Positions 37,786 to 47,066 of a stretch of 64,000 nucleotides of DNA are shown here, piece after piece (the first letter of the stretch is position 1; each line of letters starts with the position of its first letter). Below the pieces are notes generated by a model. That model saw nothing but the letters and a program-made list of their open reading frames with translations, was not told the DNA's origin and did not search any database. A program made the position numbers and the translations under genes. The stretch spans positions 1 to 64,000 of the forward strand of contig JAFGII010000043.1 in NCBI GenBank assembly GCA_016929695.1, in the 5' to 3' direction. This DNA comes from Ignavibacteria bacterium. GTDB lineage: Bacteria > Bacteroidota > Ignavibacteria > Tepidaquicellales > Tepidaquicellaceae.

Positions 37786-38208
37786 TTATAATTCCGTTGA
37801 ATACTCCGCATAGGAATTCGGAGTTTCAAAAATTTTAACTGATATCCCATTTATATTGGAATATTTACTTCTATCAATTTTTCCCGCTGTCAAATTTGCA
37901 AGATAAATACAAATATTTTCAACCGTAGACTGAAAATCTGTAACAACATATTTCATATTATTATTTTTCAGAAAATCAATCAGCAATTCGTCACCTTTCT
38001 GGCAAAGAAACGCATGGTCTAAATTTTCGATTATGGGATTTATAATCTGTCCAAAATCATAGAAATCAATTATCATTCCGTTTTCCGCTATTTCCCCGGA
38101 TACTTCAACTATCATTTTATATGAATGCCCGTGCACATTTTTACAAAGTCCCTCGTGCTCAGGTATTCTGTGCCCCATTTCCCATCTGAATTCCTTTGAT
38201 ATTTTCAT
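37786..38208 (-). CDS. queD: 6-carboxytetrahydropterin synthase family (QueD)
   Basis: The product is 140 aa from ATG 38208; an in-frame TTG two codons earlier is less likely. It has the PTPS/QueD pattern: WEMGHRIPEHEGLCKNVHGHSYKM supplies the zinc histidines and catalytic Cys, MIIDFYDF follows, LDHAFL carries the second catalytic His, and VKIFETPNSYAEY ends the protein with the pterin-binding Glu. QueD makes 6-carboxytetrahydropterin from dihydroneopterin triphosphate, the first committed step toward queuosine, which connects it with tgt at 13307. It starts 7 bp after the acyl-CoA synthetase stop. queC and queE are not in the window. Confidence 0.92.
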   Translation of the reverse strand: MKISKEFRWEMGHRIPEHEGLCKNVHGHSYKMIVEVSGEIAENGMIIDFYDFGQIINPIIENLDHAFLCQKGDELLIDFLKNNNMKYVVTDFQSTVENICIYLANLTAGKIDRSKYSNINGISVKIFETPNSYAEYSTEL

Positions 38209-38215
38209 ATGCAAA

Positions 38216-40324
38216 TTATAACCTTACTTTAATTCTGGCATCAAGTATTTTGAACTTATTCCTGTCATTACTTACAATGAAAGGATTAAAATCAATTTCT
38301 AATATTTCGGGAAAATCTGAAACTAATTTCGAAAGTTTAAGCATATTTTCTATAATACAATCGAAATCAACCGGAGGATTCCCTCTTATGCCTTCTAGAA
38401 TTTTATACCCTTTAATTGATTTTACCATCTGCGAAGCATCATCATACTCAATCGGTAATATTCTGAAACTTACATCCTTGAGCACTTCAACAAATATACC
38501 TCCAAGCCCGAACATAATCAGATGTCCCGCACCTCTATCTTTTGTAACACCAAAAATTGTCTCGATGCCGCCTTTCATATAAGGTTGTATTAAAAAACCT
38601 TCGAAGTTTTTGTCAAGTTCTTTTTCTCTAAGTTTTGAAAGAACTTTATTCTCTGCATTTACAAGTTCCTCTGTATTTTTAATGTCCACAACCACACCGC
38701 CTGCATCGGTTTTATGTATCAGGTCTTTTGCAATTGCTTTAATAACTATAGGATAACCCATTTTCTCGGCAATGATTACCGATTCCTGAGCATTTTTCGC
38801 CAGATATGAAGTTATAACAGGCAAATCGTAATTTTTCAAAATTTCATATATATCAATAAAATCCAGATAATAATTACCTTTGGGTAAGTCGTTCAGAATC
38901 TTTTTAACTTTATTTTTATTTACTTTTGGTTCATAAACCATTTTATCCTTTTTTATTCTTGATGTCGCATATTTGTACATTAGCCCGAAACATCTTGCTG
39001 CAGATTCTGCACGGCTGAATATGGGAGGATGGCTTGGGTCAATTTGACTTAGTTTTGCTATATTTTCATCCTGTGACATTAATACTATAATCGAAGGTTT
39101 TGGTGACTTTTTCGTTGCATTGCTAATTGCTCTTGCTATCTCAAGTGTATCAAGCATAAGCGGAGGACCTAATATTATTATTAGTACATCAATATTTTCA
39201 TCTTCGAGCATTATTTCCGTTGCTTTCCCGTATATTTCAGCAGTAGCAGGCGGAAGTAAATCAACAGGATTATTAAGTGATGCTTCTTCCGGAGCAATTT
39301 CTTTTAACTTTTTTACTGTGTTAGTCTTTAATACAGGTATATCGAGACCCCATTTATCCGCTTCATCAACCGTAAGTATTGCGGGACCTCCTGCATTTGT
39401 TAAAATTCCCAGCCTTTTCCCTTCCGGAATAACAGTTCTGTCAAATGCTTTCGCAAGGTCAAACATATCTTCAACCGTATCCATTCTTATAACACCTGCC
39501 TGCTCGAATACAGTATTAACAATCGCTTCGGCTCCTGCAAGTGCTCCCGTATGCGATGAGGCGGCTTTCTGTCCGCTGGCTGTCCTTGCTGCTTTTATAG
39601 TGATAACAGGTTTTGTCTTGGAAACTTCCTTTGATATTTCCAGAAATTTCCTTGGGTCAGCAAAAGATTCAAGATATAATGTTATGACTTTTACATCATT
39701 ATTATCTTTCCAGTAGTTTAATATTTCGTTCTCCGTAATATCAGCTTTATTTCCTATACTGATAAACTGAGAAAAACCGATATCGTTTTTTTCAAGCGTT
39801 GCCAATACCGCAGCGCCTAGTGCACCGCTTTGTGAAATGAAACCTATTCCGCCTTTTACGGGAGTACCTTTTACAAATACTGCGTTCATATTAACATCGC
39901 TTCTCGTATTAATCAAACCCATGCAATTAGGACCAATGAGCCTGATCTTATACTTCTCAATTTTCTTCATTAACTGTTTCTCCAGACTTGCACCGTCTTC
40001 CCCGGTTTCTTTGAATCCCGCCGTAATAAGAACAACCGAGTTAATTTTCTTCATATAACAGTCGTCGATTGCACTTAGAACATAATTCTTCGAAACCATA
40101 ACTATTGCAAGGTCAATATCATCTTTTATTTCTGTAACGGATTTATATACCTTGAAACAATGAATTACTTCGGCTTTCGGATTTATCGGGAATATTTTCC
40201 CGTTGTATCCGTATCTTACAAGATTGTTAATAAGTTCCCAGCTTAAAGTTCCCTTTTTTGAAGAAGCACCTATTACGGCGATTGATTTTGGATAGAATAA
40301 TTTATCAAAACCGGAATGTATCAT
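38216..40324 (-). CDS. ADP-forming acetate/acyl-CoA ligase, fused alpha and beta subunits
   Basis: The 702-aa protein starts with a CoA-binding domain (LFYPKSIAVIGASSKKGTLSW) and a succinyl-CoA-ligase-like domain with GFISQSGALGAAVL. A conserved AASSHTGALAGAE segment follows near residue 250 and an ATP-grasp beta domain (about 470-700) with KMGYPIVIKAIAKDLIHKTDAGGV. Such enzymes convert acyl-CoA, ADP and phosphate to acid, CoA and ATP, or the reverse. It resembles the protein encoded at 41781 but lacks the acetyltransferase extension. Substrate range is unknown; acetate is only the default guess. Confidence 0.88.
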   Translation of the reverse strand: MIHSGFDKLFYPKSIAVIGASSKKGTLSWELINNLVRYGYNGKIFPINPKAEVIHCFKVYKSVTEIKDDIDLAIVMVSKNYVLSAIDDCYMKKINSVVLITAGFKETGEDGASLEKQLMKKIEKYKIRLIGPNCMGLINTRSDVNMNAVFVKGTPVKGGIGFISQSGALGAAVLATLEKNDIGFSQFISIGNKADITENEILNYWKDNNDVKVITLYLESFADPRKFLEISKEVSKTKPVITIKAARTASGQKAASSHTGALAGAEAIVNTVFEQAGVIRMDTVEDMFDLAKAFDRTVIPEGKRLGILTNAGGPAILTVDEADKWGLDIPVLKTNTVKKLKEIAPEEASLNNPVDLLPPATAEIYGKATEIMLEDENIDVLIIILGPPLMLDTLEIARAISNATKKSPKPSIIVLMSQDENIAKLSQIDPSHPPIFSRAESAARCFGLMYKYATSRIKKDKMVYEPKVNKNKVKKILNDLPKGNYYLDFIDIYEILKNYDLPVITSYLAKNAQESVIIAEKMGYPIVIKAIAKDLIHKTDAGGVVVDIKNTEELVNAENKVLSKLREKELDKNFEGFLIQPYMKGGIETIFGVTKDRGAGHLIMFGLGGIFVEVLKDVSFRILPIEYDDASQMVKSIKGYKILEGIRGNPPVDFDCIIENMLKLSKLVSDFPEILEIDFNPFIVSNDRNKFKILDARIKVRL

Positions 40325-40479
40325 AATTGTTGGATTAACTTTTTAAAAATAAAATAATTATATTATTTCAAATTAGAAATTTACTTTTTGATGACCTGAC
40401 TGTTGACAATAGAAAATTCAGTTGTTTGTCTAAATAAAAAATAATGTTATATGTTTAACGCTTCCTGTTGATTTTTTAC

Positions 40480-41715
40480 TCAGTTTTGTTCTCTGATGTT
40501 TTCTGATATGTAAAAAACATTCTCAAGTTTTGAAAAAATTATCAGCGAAGACATTATGAAATCCATACTCGACTGTGGCTGAAGTAAATCTCTCAAAATG
40601 ATTACTTCTGACGACAGAAATGAATCTTCCATACATTCCTGTATGTGATTGTTTAACGGCTGCCAAGTGGTGTGCATCCCGTATCCGTAGTTTGCCCAAC
40701 TTACACTTTTGTTTATATTTCTAATTCTGCCTCCGAGTGATAGAGCATCTTTGCCGTGTGCGTTATCGGACAGGTCAACTCCCTTTATTTCGAAGAGCCT
40801 GAAATCGCGGGTAGCAATTGAAGATTCTGTTATTCCCTGTAGATACAATTCTATATAGCATTTCCACCTTATGTATTCAATTATATCTTTCTTATTGTCT
40901 AAATCTTCGTCAACTAATATTGTATACATTTGCCTTATATATGTGTCGAGTTCATCATATTCTCTGTCCATCAGTGATTTTAGATGTTCAATAACATTCT
41001 TTTTGTTCACTACCAGGTCGTTATCCTTGAACTCCCTGACAATATTCGATATCAGCATATTATAATGGTTAGTAAGAATTTTAATCGGATGCTGAAGATT
41101 TTCAGGTATAAATATATCAATGAACTCCTTATAGCGGTTGAAATTATATCTTTGTGCTTTCCCGTCGAGTATAATAGGAAATAAATCTTCGATAGTATCG
41201 TGAATAGCGGCAATAGCACCGTATTCGTAGTAACCGGGCAGATTGAAATTCAGTTTTACTGAAACCCCGCCTACTCTGTTAAGATGAGAAGAAGCCGGTA
41301 ATCCGCATTTCCTTTTCAATCCCAATTCGTTGAATTTTCCGTATATCTCCCTGATGTATTCCGAATATTGTCCGTACAGCAAACTCAAATCAAGTAATTC
41401 GGGAATTTTATTCTTTAAAAGATAATATTGAATATTTAGATAATTTTTATCCTCTTCAAGAGATTTTCTGGCATTTGTAATTTCGATTGGTGCACTCGAG
41501 TCGTGTATTCTCGGCTTTTTACCTTCTGGAATAGAATGTTCGGCAAAATAATCACTTATCTGTTTGTTAATTGTATCCGCTTTATAAACTCCGTATAGCC
41601 GCTGTAATAAAGAAGATGAAGGAGCGATTCTGTTTTTAAAACATTCGAGAATTTCAGATGCCAGATAAAAATTCTCGGCTTTTTCAAGAAGGTGATATTC
41701 AAATCTGGATATCAT
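40480..41715 (-). CDS. HD-domain-like protein, possibly related to SpoT/Rel hydrolases
   Basis: The 411-aa soluble protein matches no family I recognise outright. It carries H144 in SSHLNRVGG, H172-D173-T-I-E176-D177, and later D317-N-A-H320 in a VDLSDNAHGKDAL segment. This order resembles the H...HDxxED...D arrangement of the (p)ppGpp hydrolase domain of SpoT/Rel and related metal hydrolases. No synthetase domain is seen; the remaining sequence is mostly helical. The gene lies alone between two acyl-CoA synthetase genes on the same strand, with gaps of 155 and 65 bp. The hydrolase assignment is an inference from motifs only. Confidence 0.72.
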   Translation of the reverse strand: MISRFEYHLLEKAENFYLASEILECFKNRIAPSSSLLQRLYGVYKADTINKQISDYFAEHSIPEGKKPRIHDSSAPIEITNARKSLEEDKNYLNIQYYLLKNKIPELLDLSLLYGQYSEYIREIYGKFNELGLKRKCGLPASSHLNRVGGVSVKLNFNLPGYYEYGAIAAIHDTIEDLFPIILDGKAQRYNFNRYKEFIDIFIPENLQHPIKILTNHYNMLISNIVREFKDNDLVVNKKNVIEHLKSLMDREYDELDTYIRQMYTILVDEDLDNKKDIIEYIRWKCYIELYLQGITESSIATRDFRLFEIKGVDLSDNAHGKDALSLGGRIRNINKSVSWANYGYGMHTTWQPLNNHIQECMEDSFLSSEVIILRDLLQPQSSMDFIMSSLIIFSKLENVFYISENIREQN

Positions 41716-41780
41716 AAATATACTTTTCTGATAAGATAAGAATTTTTTATTAAAATTTCAAATAAAGATTTAAATAAAAT

Positions 41781-44468
41781 TTACACGAGAGATTTTGAAA
41801 CATCAACCAGAGAACTTGAAAGGTCGGGGAATATTTCGAACCCTCGTTTTCTGAATACCGATATCATTCGTGAATTATCAGTTGTCGTCTGTGCAACAAT
41901 TTTTTTCAATCCCCATTTCTTTGCAATTTCAAAACAGTAATCAGTTATTATTCCGCCTAAATCCCTGTTCTGATATTCATCACTTATTAATATGGCATAT
42001 TCAACAGACTCGTGGTCAGGGTCTGCTATTAACCTTCCTACACCGATTAATTTTTTCTTGTTTTTTTCGGTTATTTCGGCAACGATTGCAATTTCCCTGT
42101 CGTAATCTATATAACAATATCTTGTGGCTACTTCGTGTGACTGCCAGTGAAAAAAATATCTGAATCTTGAATAAATGGATTCCTTTGAGCAGCCGGCAAG
42201 CAGGTCCATCCATAAAGGTTCATCTTCAGGTTTTATTGGCCTTAATATTACCTCGGAACCGTCTTTTAACTTGATTTTCTTTATATATTCTTCCGGATAA
42301 GGACGTAAAGCAAGATGTGAATAAGGTTTTGATGGTTTATTTATTACTTCTTTATCAATAATAATCCTTGCATCTACGGCGATAGTTTCTTTTTTAAATG
42401 CCAGTAAAGGATTAATATCAAGTTCTTTTATTTCAGGAAAATCTGCGGCGAGATATGAAATGCGAATTAATACTTCAATTAATTTCTCCATATTCACGGG
42501 TCTTTTTCCTCTGTATCCTTTTAGCAGGGGAAATATTTTCAGAGACTCTATCATTTTCAATGCAAGTTTTTCGTTGAGAGGTGGAAATCCAATTGCTCTG
42601 TCCTTGAACAGTTCGGCATAAATCCCCCCGGTTCCTATCATGATTGTGGTTCCGAAAATCTTGTCCTTCTTTATACCCAGTATTAACTCGACCGAATCTT
42701 TTTCTTTAACCATTTTCTGAACTGTTACGCCTTGTATTTTCGCTTTGGGATTTTTCCGTTTAACATTTTTCAGAATATCATTGAATGCAAACCTTACCGA
42801 ACTCTCACTATTAAGATTTAACATAACACCTCCGACATCAGTTTTATGAGTAATATCAGGTGAATGTATTTTTAATACAACAGGATATCCGATCTTCCCT
42901 GCAAACCGGAGTGCTTCGTCTTCATTGTTCGCAATTTCCGGTGATGTGACTGGAATACCGTAACTTTTCAGTACCTTTTTGGATAACCCCTCAGATAATG
43001 TACTGTTGTTCTCATTTATTAAGGAATTAAAATCTTTTCTGATTTTAGTTCTGTCGAGCGTAAAATCAACAGGTATATCTCTGGGAGTTTCATAAAGACT
43101 CATTAGATTTCTTGAGTAATCTACGAGTATCATAAAAGCTGTTACAGCCTGTTCCGGAGTTGAATAAGCAGCTATCCCCGAATCTCTTAATATATTTAAG
43201 CCCTCTTTCATTTTTTCACCGCCAAGATAAGCAGCAAGAATAGGTTTTCTGTTCGTCTCGGATAAATTGCAAATTCCTTTAGCAATCGCAGTCGGGTTAG
43301 TCATTGACTGTGGAGTAATTATCACCAGTAAAGCATCAACATTCTTATCTTTTATTACGATTTCCGCTGTTTTTGTAACTCTTTTTGCTGGTGCATCCCC
43401 AAGAACGTCAACAGGGTTATTAATCGCCGCCGAAGGAGGAAGTGATTTTTTTAATTCATTTAAAGTGCTTTCTTCAAATTTTGCAAGGTTACCGTTTTCT
43501 TCAAATAATGTATCTGTTGCCATAACAGCAGGTCCTCCTGCATTGGTTACAATTCCAAGGTTCGAACCGTCAGGCATTTTATTCTTGCTGATTAGTTCTG
43601 TTATATCAAATATTTCACCTATATCATAAACACGTGTAATTCCGGTACGCTGAAATGCGGCATCATAAATAGCATCTTCGGAGGTAAGTGCCCCTGTATG
43701 CGAAGCGGCAACTTCTGCCGATTCGGGATATCTTCCCGCTTTATATGCCACAATGGGTTTCGACCTTGCAAATGAACGGGCAGCGGTAATAAATTTCCGT
43801 GCATTTGTTATTGATTCTATATAAAGAATTATTGATTTAGTTTTTTCATCTTCTCCGAGAAAATCTATTAAATCTGCAAAATCAACATCAAGTGCATTAC
43901 CAATCGAAAGAAAATATGAAAATCCTATATTTCTCTCTATTGCCCAGTCGAGTATTGATGTGCATAATGCCCCTGATTGCGATATAAATGCAATATTCCC
44001 CTGCTTAGGCATTCCGGATGCAAAACTCACATTGAGATTCATAGAAGGCACGATCAGACCTAAACAGTTTGGTCCCAATATCCGCATATCTTCAAATGAC
44101 TTTTTATATTCCAGTATTTTCTCCTCGAGTTTTTTGCCTTTTTCTCCGGTTTCTTTAAATCCTGCAGTCATAATAATTATATTATTAATACCATTATCAC
44201 CGCACTCTTTTACGGTTTCCGGTACCTTTTCAGTTGCATTGCAAATAACCGCAAGGTCTGCTTCTTTTGGTAAAGATTTCAGGTTCGGATAACACTGAAT
44301 ACCCAGAACTGCTTCGCTCGTCGGATTAACGGGATATACCACACCCTTAAATCCGCTCCCTACCAGATTTGTTAAAGTTTTGCCTCCGACGCCGTTCGGA
44401 TTTATTGTAACCCCGATTAAAGCTATCCTCTTAGGGTTAAAAAAAGAATCAAGTTTATGTATACCCAT
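41781..44468 (-). CDS. ADP-forming acyl-CoA synthetase fused to a GNAT acetyltransferase
   Basis: The 895-aa protein has a CoA-binding domain (FNPKRIALIGVTINPNGVGG), ligase-CoA domains with NIAFISQSGALCTSI, AASHTGALTSED near residue 258, and an ATP-grasp domain (about 490-705) with KIGYPVVLKIHSPDITHKTDVGG. After a short linker, a GNAT domain (about 730-890) contains VILRPIKPEDEPLW, IGVGRLIADPDHESVEYAI and EYQNRDLGGII as the acetyl-CoA loop. The layout is that of the Pat/YfiQ protein lysine acetyltransferases, which modify acyl-CoA synthetases and other enzymes. In Pat the ligase part is thought to be regulatory; whether it is active here is unknown. Confidence 0.9.
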   Translation of the reverse strand: MGIHKLDSFFNPKRIALIGVTINPNGVGGKTLTNLVGSGFKGVVYPVNPTSEAVLGIQCYPNLKSLPKEADLAVICNATEKVPETVKECGDNGINNIIIMTAGFKETGEKGKKLEEKILEYKKSFEDMRILGPNCLGLIVPSMNLNVSFASGMPKQGNIAFISQSGALCTSILDWAIERNIGFSYFLSIGNALDVDFADLIDFLGEDEKTKSIILYIESITNARKFITAARSFARSKPIVAYKAGRYPESAEVAASHTGALTSEDAIYDAAFQRTGITRVYDIGEIFDITELISKNKMPDGSNLGIVTNAGGPAVMATDTLFEENGNLAKFEESTLNELKKSLPPSAAINNPVDVLGDAPAKRVTKTAEIVIKDKNVDALLVIITPQSMTNPTAIAKGICNLSETNRKPILAAYLGGEKMKEGLNILRDSGIAAYSTPEQAVTAFMILVDYSRNLMSLYETPRDIPVDFTLDRTKIRKDFNSLINENNSTLSEGLSKKVLKSYGIPVTSPEIANNEDEALRFAGKIGYPVVLKIHSPDITHKTDVGGVMLNLNSESSVRFAFNDILKNVKRKNPKAKIQGVTVQKMVKEKDSVELILGIKKDKIFGTTIMIGTGGIYAELFKDRAIGFPPLNEKLALKMIESLKIFPLLKGYRGKRPVNMEKLIEVLIRISYLAADFPEIKELDINPLLAFKKETIAVDARIIIDKEVINKPSKPYSHLALRPYPEEYIKKIKLKDGSEVILRPIKPEDEPLWMDLLAGCSKESIYSRFRYFFHWQSHEVATRYCYIDYDREIAIVAEITEKNKKKLIGVGRLIADPDHESVEYAILISDEYQNRDLGGIITDYCFEIAKKWGLKKIVAQTTTDNSRMISVFRKRGFEIFPDLSSSLVDVSKSLV

Positions 44469-45031
44469 ATTTTCTTTTTGTTATAAGCAAAATTACTTCA
44501 GTTTATATTTAAATAAAATGGAATTAATCCTGCTTGATAAGAATGTTTTATTAAATCATCACTTTCCCTGAACTCTGACCTTGTAAATTCAAATTATTCT
44601 TAAAATTATTTATGCATAACCCGAACCACACGTACTCGATAAAACCATCTGTCATTATATCGAAAAAATTAAATATTGGTAATATTAATTATTGTAAAAT
44701 TTTTTGTGCTGTCCTAAAAGTATTTAAACGCCCTGCTTTTCATTTCGAATTTATTTCGGTATCTCAAAATCCTGTTTGTTTTCCTTAATTAGATCCTGAA
44801 AAAATTTCGTGATGTCAACTTTTGAGACAATACCTTATTATTGATTCCCTGCGGAAATATTTCGTGTAAATTTTAGTGACCTTGATGTTAAAAATGAGTA
44901 ATGCATATTAATTTAATATACGTGCGTTTTAATTATTTAAAGATAAGACAATACCATTGCAATATTTGAACTGAAGAATAATTAAATTGTATGTTTACTA
45001 TGTTTTTAATATAATTATAAAAATAATAATT
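44469..45031. other. 563-bp intergenic region, nothing recognised
   Basis: This divergent gap is AT-rich. I find no RNA gene and no convincing protein frame. A 15-bp AT palindrome at 44905-44919 is of a kind expected by chance at this base composition. Promoters for the leftward acyl-CoA synthetase gene and the rightward xth gene should lie here but no consensus stands out. Confidence 0.5.
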
Positions 45032-45814
45032 ATGCAAAAAACGAAGACTATCAGAATTTACAGCTGGAATGTTAACGGAATCAGGGCAATACATAAAAAA
45101 GGATTTCTGGAATGGCTGGAAAAAAGCGGAGGTGATATTATATGTGTTCAGGAAACGAAGGCTCAATACGAACAATTGCCGGACGAATTAAAAGAAATAA
45201 AGGGATATGAATCACACTGGTTTTCGGCAGAAAAAAAAGGTTATTCAGGTGTATCCACTATTTCTAAAATAGCTCCCAAAAACGTTATAAAAGGCATTAA
45301 TAATCCTGATTTTGATAAAGAAGGAAGAGTTATTTTCACTGAATACGAAAAATTCGTACTTGCTAATGTATATTTTCCGAATGGAGGGAGAGGACCTGAA
45401 AGAGTTAAATATAAACTGGATTTTTATGATGAACTATTCTTTTTCATTGAGAAAAAATATAAAGACAAGAAAGGTATAATAGTGACTGGAGATTATAATA
45501 CTGCACACAAAGAAATTGATTTGGCAAGACCTGAAGAGAATAAAAATAATACTGGATTTTTACCTGATGAGCGTGCCTGGATAGATAAAATTATTAATCT
45601 CGGTTATACTGATGTATATAGAAAATATCATAAAGAGGGAGAACGTTATACATACTGGGATATGGTTACAAGGTCGAGAGAACGAAATGTCGGGTGGAGA
45701 ATTGATTATTTTATGATATCAAATGATTTTCTTAATAATGTAACTTCTTCGGATATTCATAGCGAAGTTATGGGAAGTGACCATTGTCCGGTTTCAATTG
45801 ATTTAAAAATATAA
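45032..45814 (+). CDS. xth: exodeoxyribonuclease III
   Basis: The product is 260 aa from ATG 45032; an in-frame TTG at 44987 would add a hydrophobic, Ile-rich stretch not found in the family. Motifs of the AP-endonuclease/exonuclease III fold are complete: IYSWNVNGIRA, CVQETKA with the metal-binding Glu, LANVYFPNGG, VTGDYNTAHKEIDLA with catalytic Asp and Asn, WRIDYF and SDHCPVSI with the catalytic His. It repairs abasic sites and blocked 3' ends. It is a single gene, ending in a terminator shared with the convergent neighbour. Confidence 0.95.
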   Translation: MQKTKTIRIYSWNVNGIRAIHKKGFLEWLEKSGGDIICVQETKAQYEQLPDELKEIKGYESHWFSAEKKGYSGVSTISKIAPKNVIKGINNPDFDKEGRVIFTEYEKFVLANVYFPNGGRGPERVKYKLDFYDELFFFIEKKYKDKKGIIVTGDYNTAHKEIDLARPEENKNNTGFLPDERAWIDKIINLGYTDVYRKYHKEGERYTYWDMVTRSRERNVGWRIDYFMISNDFLNNVTSSDIHSEVMGSDHCPVSIDLKI

Positions 45815-45817
45815 TGA

Positions 45818-45846
45818 TTTTGTGCCCTCGTCTTGAGGGCACAAAA
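45818..45846. terminator. bidirectional terminator between convergent genes
   Basis: A perfect 12-bp stem (45818-45829 with 45835-45846) encloses the 5-nt loop GTCTT; the stem core is GTGCCCTC. T-runs lie at the outside on both strands, so it should end both the rightward xth transcript and the leftward transcript of the 45849 gene. Confidence 0.85.
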
Positions 45847-45848
45847 AA

Positions 45849-46412
45849 TCATACTTTCTTCATTTCCTCGAGTTTTTTCCTCACCTCGTTCAGTTCTTTA
45901 TTAATGTCTTTGAATTCATTTTCAAAATCAACCGGTGTATCATTATTGGTCTCTAAATGTTCATCAAACAAATAATTCTCCTCGGCAGGCTCTATCCTTT
46001 CCTTATCAGATTTCAACTTGTTGAAAAAAACCTGTGTACCTTTTGAAAATGCATTAAATGCGGTTACATAATTCATTACTGAAGGTTCCACTTTTCTCTT
46101 AACAGTGAGGGCAAAATCCATAATTTCAGACGAAGTATTTTTGACTTTATCTACCGCAGATTTGAAAGTTTCAATATTATTGTCAATTTTATCTGCAACC
46201 TTGTTCACCTTTTTAAGAAGAATAAGTGATTCATCAATAGCAGGGTCAACTTTAGTCTTGAAATTATCAAAATCAGTCTGTAAAGAATCAACTTTGTCTG
46301 TCAGACCTTTAATTATTTTAATCATCGAGACTACAAGATAGATTAAAGCGATGAAAACAATTATCTGAATAATTATGGATATGTTTAAAAATATTGATGT
46401 GGTCGTATCCAA
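45849..46412 (-). CDS. membrane-anchored coiled-coil protein (DUF948-like)
   Basis: The 187-aa protein has one N-terminal membrane helix (about 8-30), a long helical region of heptad-like repeats (about 35-110, KVDSLQTDFDNFKTKV) and an acidic C-terminal tail ending in a second short coil (INKELNEVRKKLEEMKKV). The pattern resembles DUF948 proteins, which often occur beside YtxH proteins; here a YtxH gene lies 15 bp upstream. The function is unknown; a general-stress or envelope role is often suggested for such pairs. Confidence 0.82.
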   Translation of the reverse strand: MDTTTSIFLNISIIIQIIVFIALIYLVVSMIKIIKGLTDKVDSLQTDFDNFKTKVDPAIDESLILLKKVNKVADKIDNNIETFKSAVDKVKNTSSEIMDFALTVKRKVEPSVMNYVTAFNAFSKGTQVFFNKLKSDKERIEPAEENYLFDEHLETNNDTPVDFENEFKDINKELNEVRKKLEEMKKV

Positions 46413-46427
46413 TTTTTCTAAGTTTTT

Positions 46428-46847
46428 TTACGAAGGTTTATTTTTTTCTTCTTTGAATGTTTCCATTCCTGCTTTAAATGCATCTTTTACTCTTTCGGCT
46501 TCCGAGGTAAACTTATCTTTCAAAGTACCCATTTTATCTGCCGTTTTTTCCTTTGCATCGGATAAGACTTTATTGGCATCTTCAATAATTGTACCTGCCT
46601 TCTTCTTGGCTTCATCTATCAGATGTGCAGATTTATTCTTGCCTTCGTTTATTAATTCTGCAGCTTTGGTTTTGGCAATCTGCATATATTCGGTAGTGTC
46701 ATCGAGAATCTCATCCTTTTTCCTACCGATTTCGGCTCTCAGTTCCTTTCCTGTTTTAGGAGCATAAAGTAATGCAATTATTCCGCCGATTATACCTCCA
46801 GCAAGAAAGCCTACAATTAAACCTTTTGCCATTTTGTTTTCTTCCAT
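46428..46847 (-). CDS. YtxH-family protein
   Basis: The 139-aa protein starts with a glycine-rich membrane helix, LIVGFLAGGIIGGIIALLYAPKTGKELR, the YtxH signature, followed by an amphipathic coil rich in Lys, Glu and Ala (about 40-135). The ATG is preceded by AAAGGAG 8 nt upstream. YtxH proteins are small general-stress proteins of unclear mechanism. A second, shorter YtxH homologue is encoded at 63423-63797. It is cotranscribed with the coiled-coil protein 15 bp downstream. Confidence 0.9.
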   Translation of the reverse strand: MEENKMAKGLIVGFLAGGIIGGIIALLYAPKTGKELRAEIGRKKDEILDDTTEYMQIAKTKAAELINEGKNKSAHLIDEAKKKAGTIIEDANKVLSDAKEKTADKMGTLKDKFTSEAERVKDAFKAGMETFKEEKNKPS

Positions 46848-47066
46848 TTTTTAACTCCTTTATGTTTTAATTTTTTAATATTCCGCACTTGAAGTAATTT
46901 CAATACTTAATTAAAATTACCTCATTGCGAACTTTATAGAAAATATTAATATAAAAATGATAAATCAATTTATAAAAAAATCTCATAATTATTTACGTAT
47001 ATACCCGACAATTGATTCTCTATATCTTTTAACACCGGAAATCAATCAACTGACATTGTATCCGAA

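Noticed and set aside
44905-44919. 15-bp palindrome as an operator
   Set aside because: It is made only of A and T in a very AT-rich gap, so it can arise by chance.
44987-45031. Longer start for exonuclease III
   Set aside because: The TTG adds a 15-residue Ile-rich stretch not found in the family; ATG 45032 begins right before the conserved first strand.
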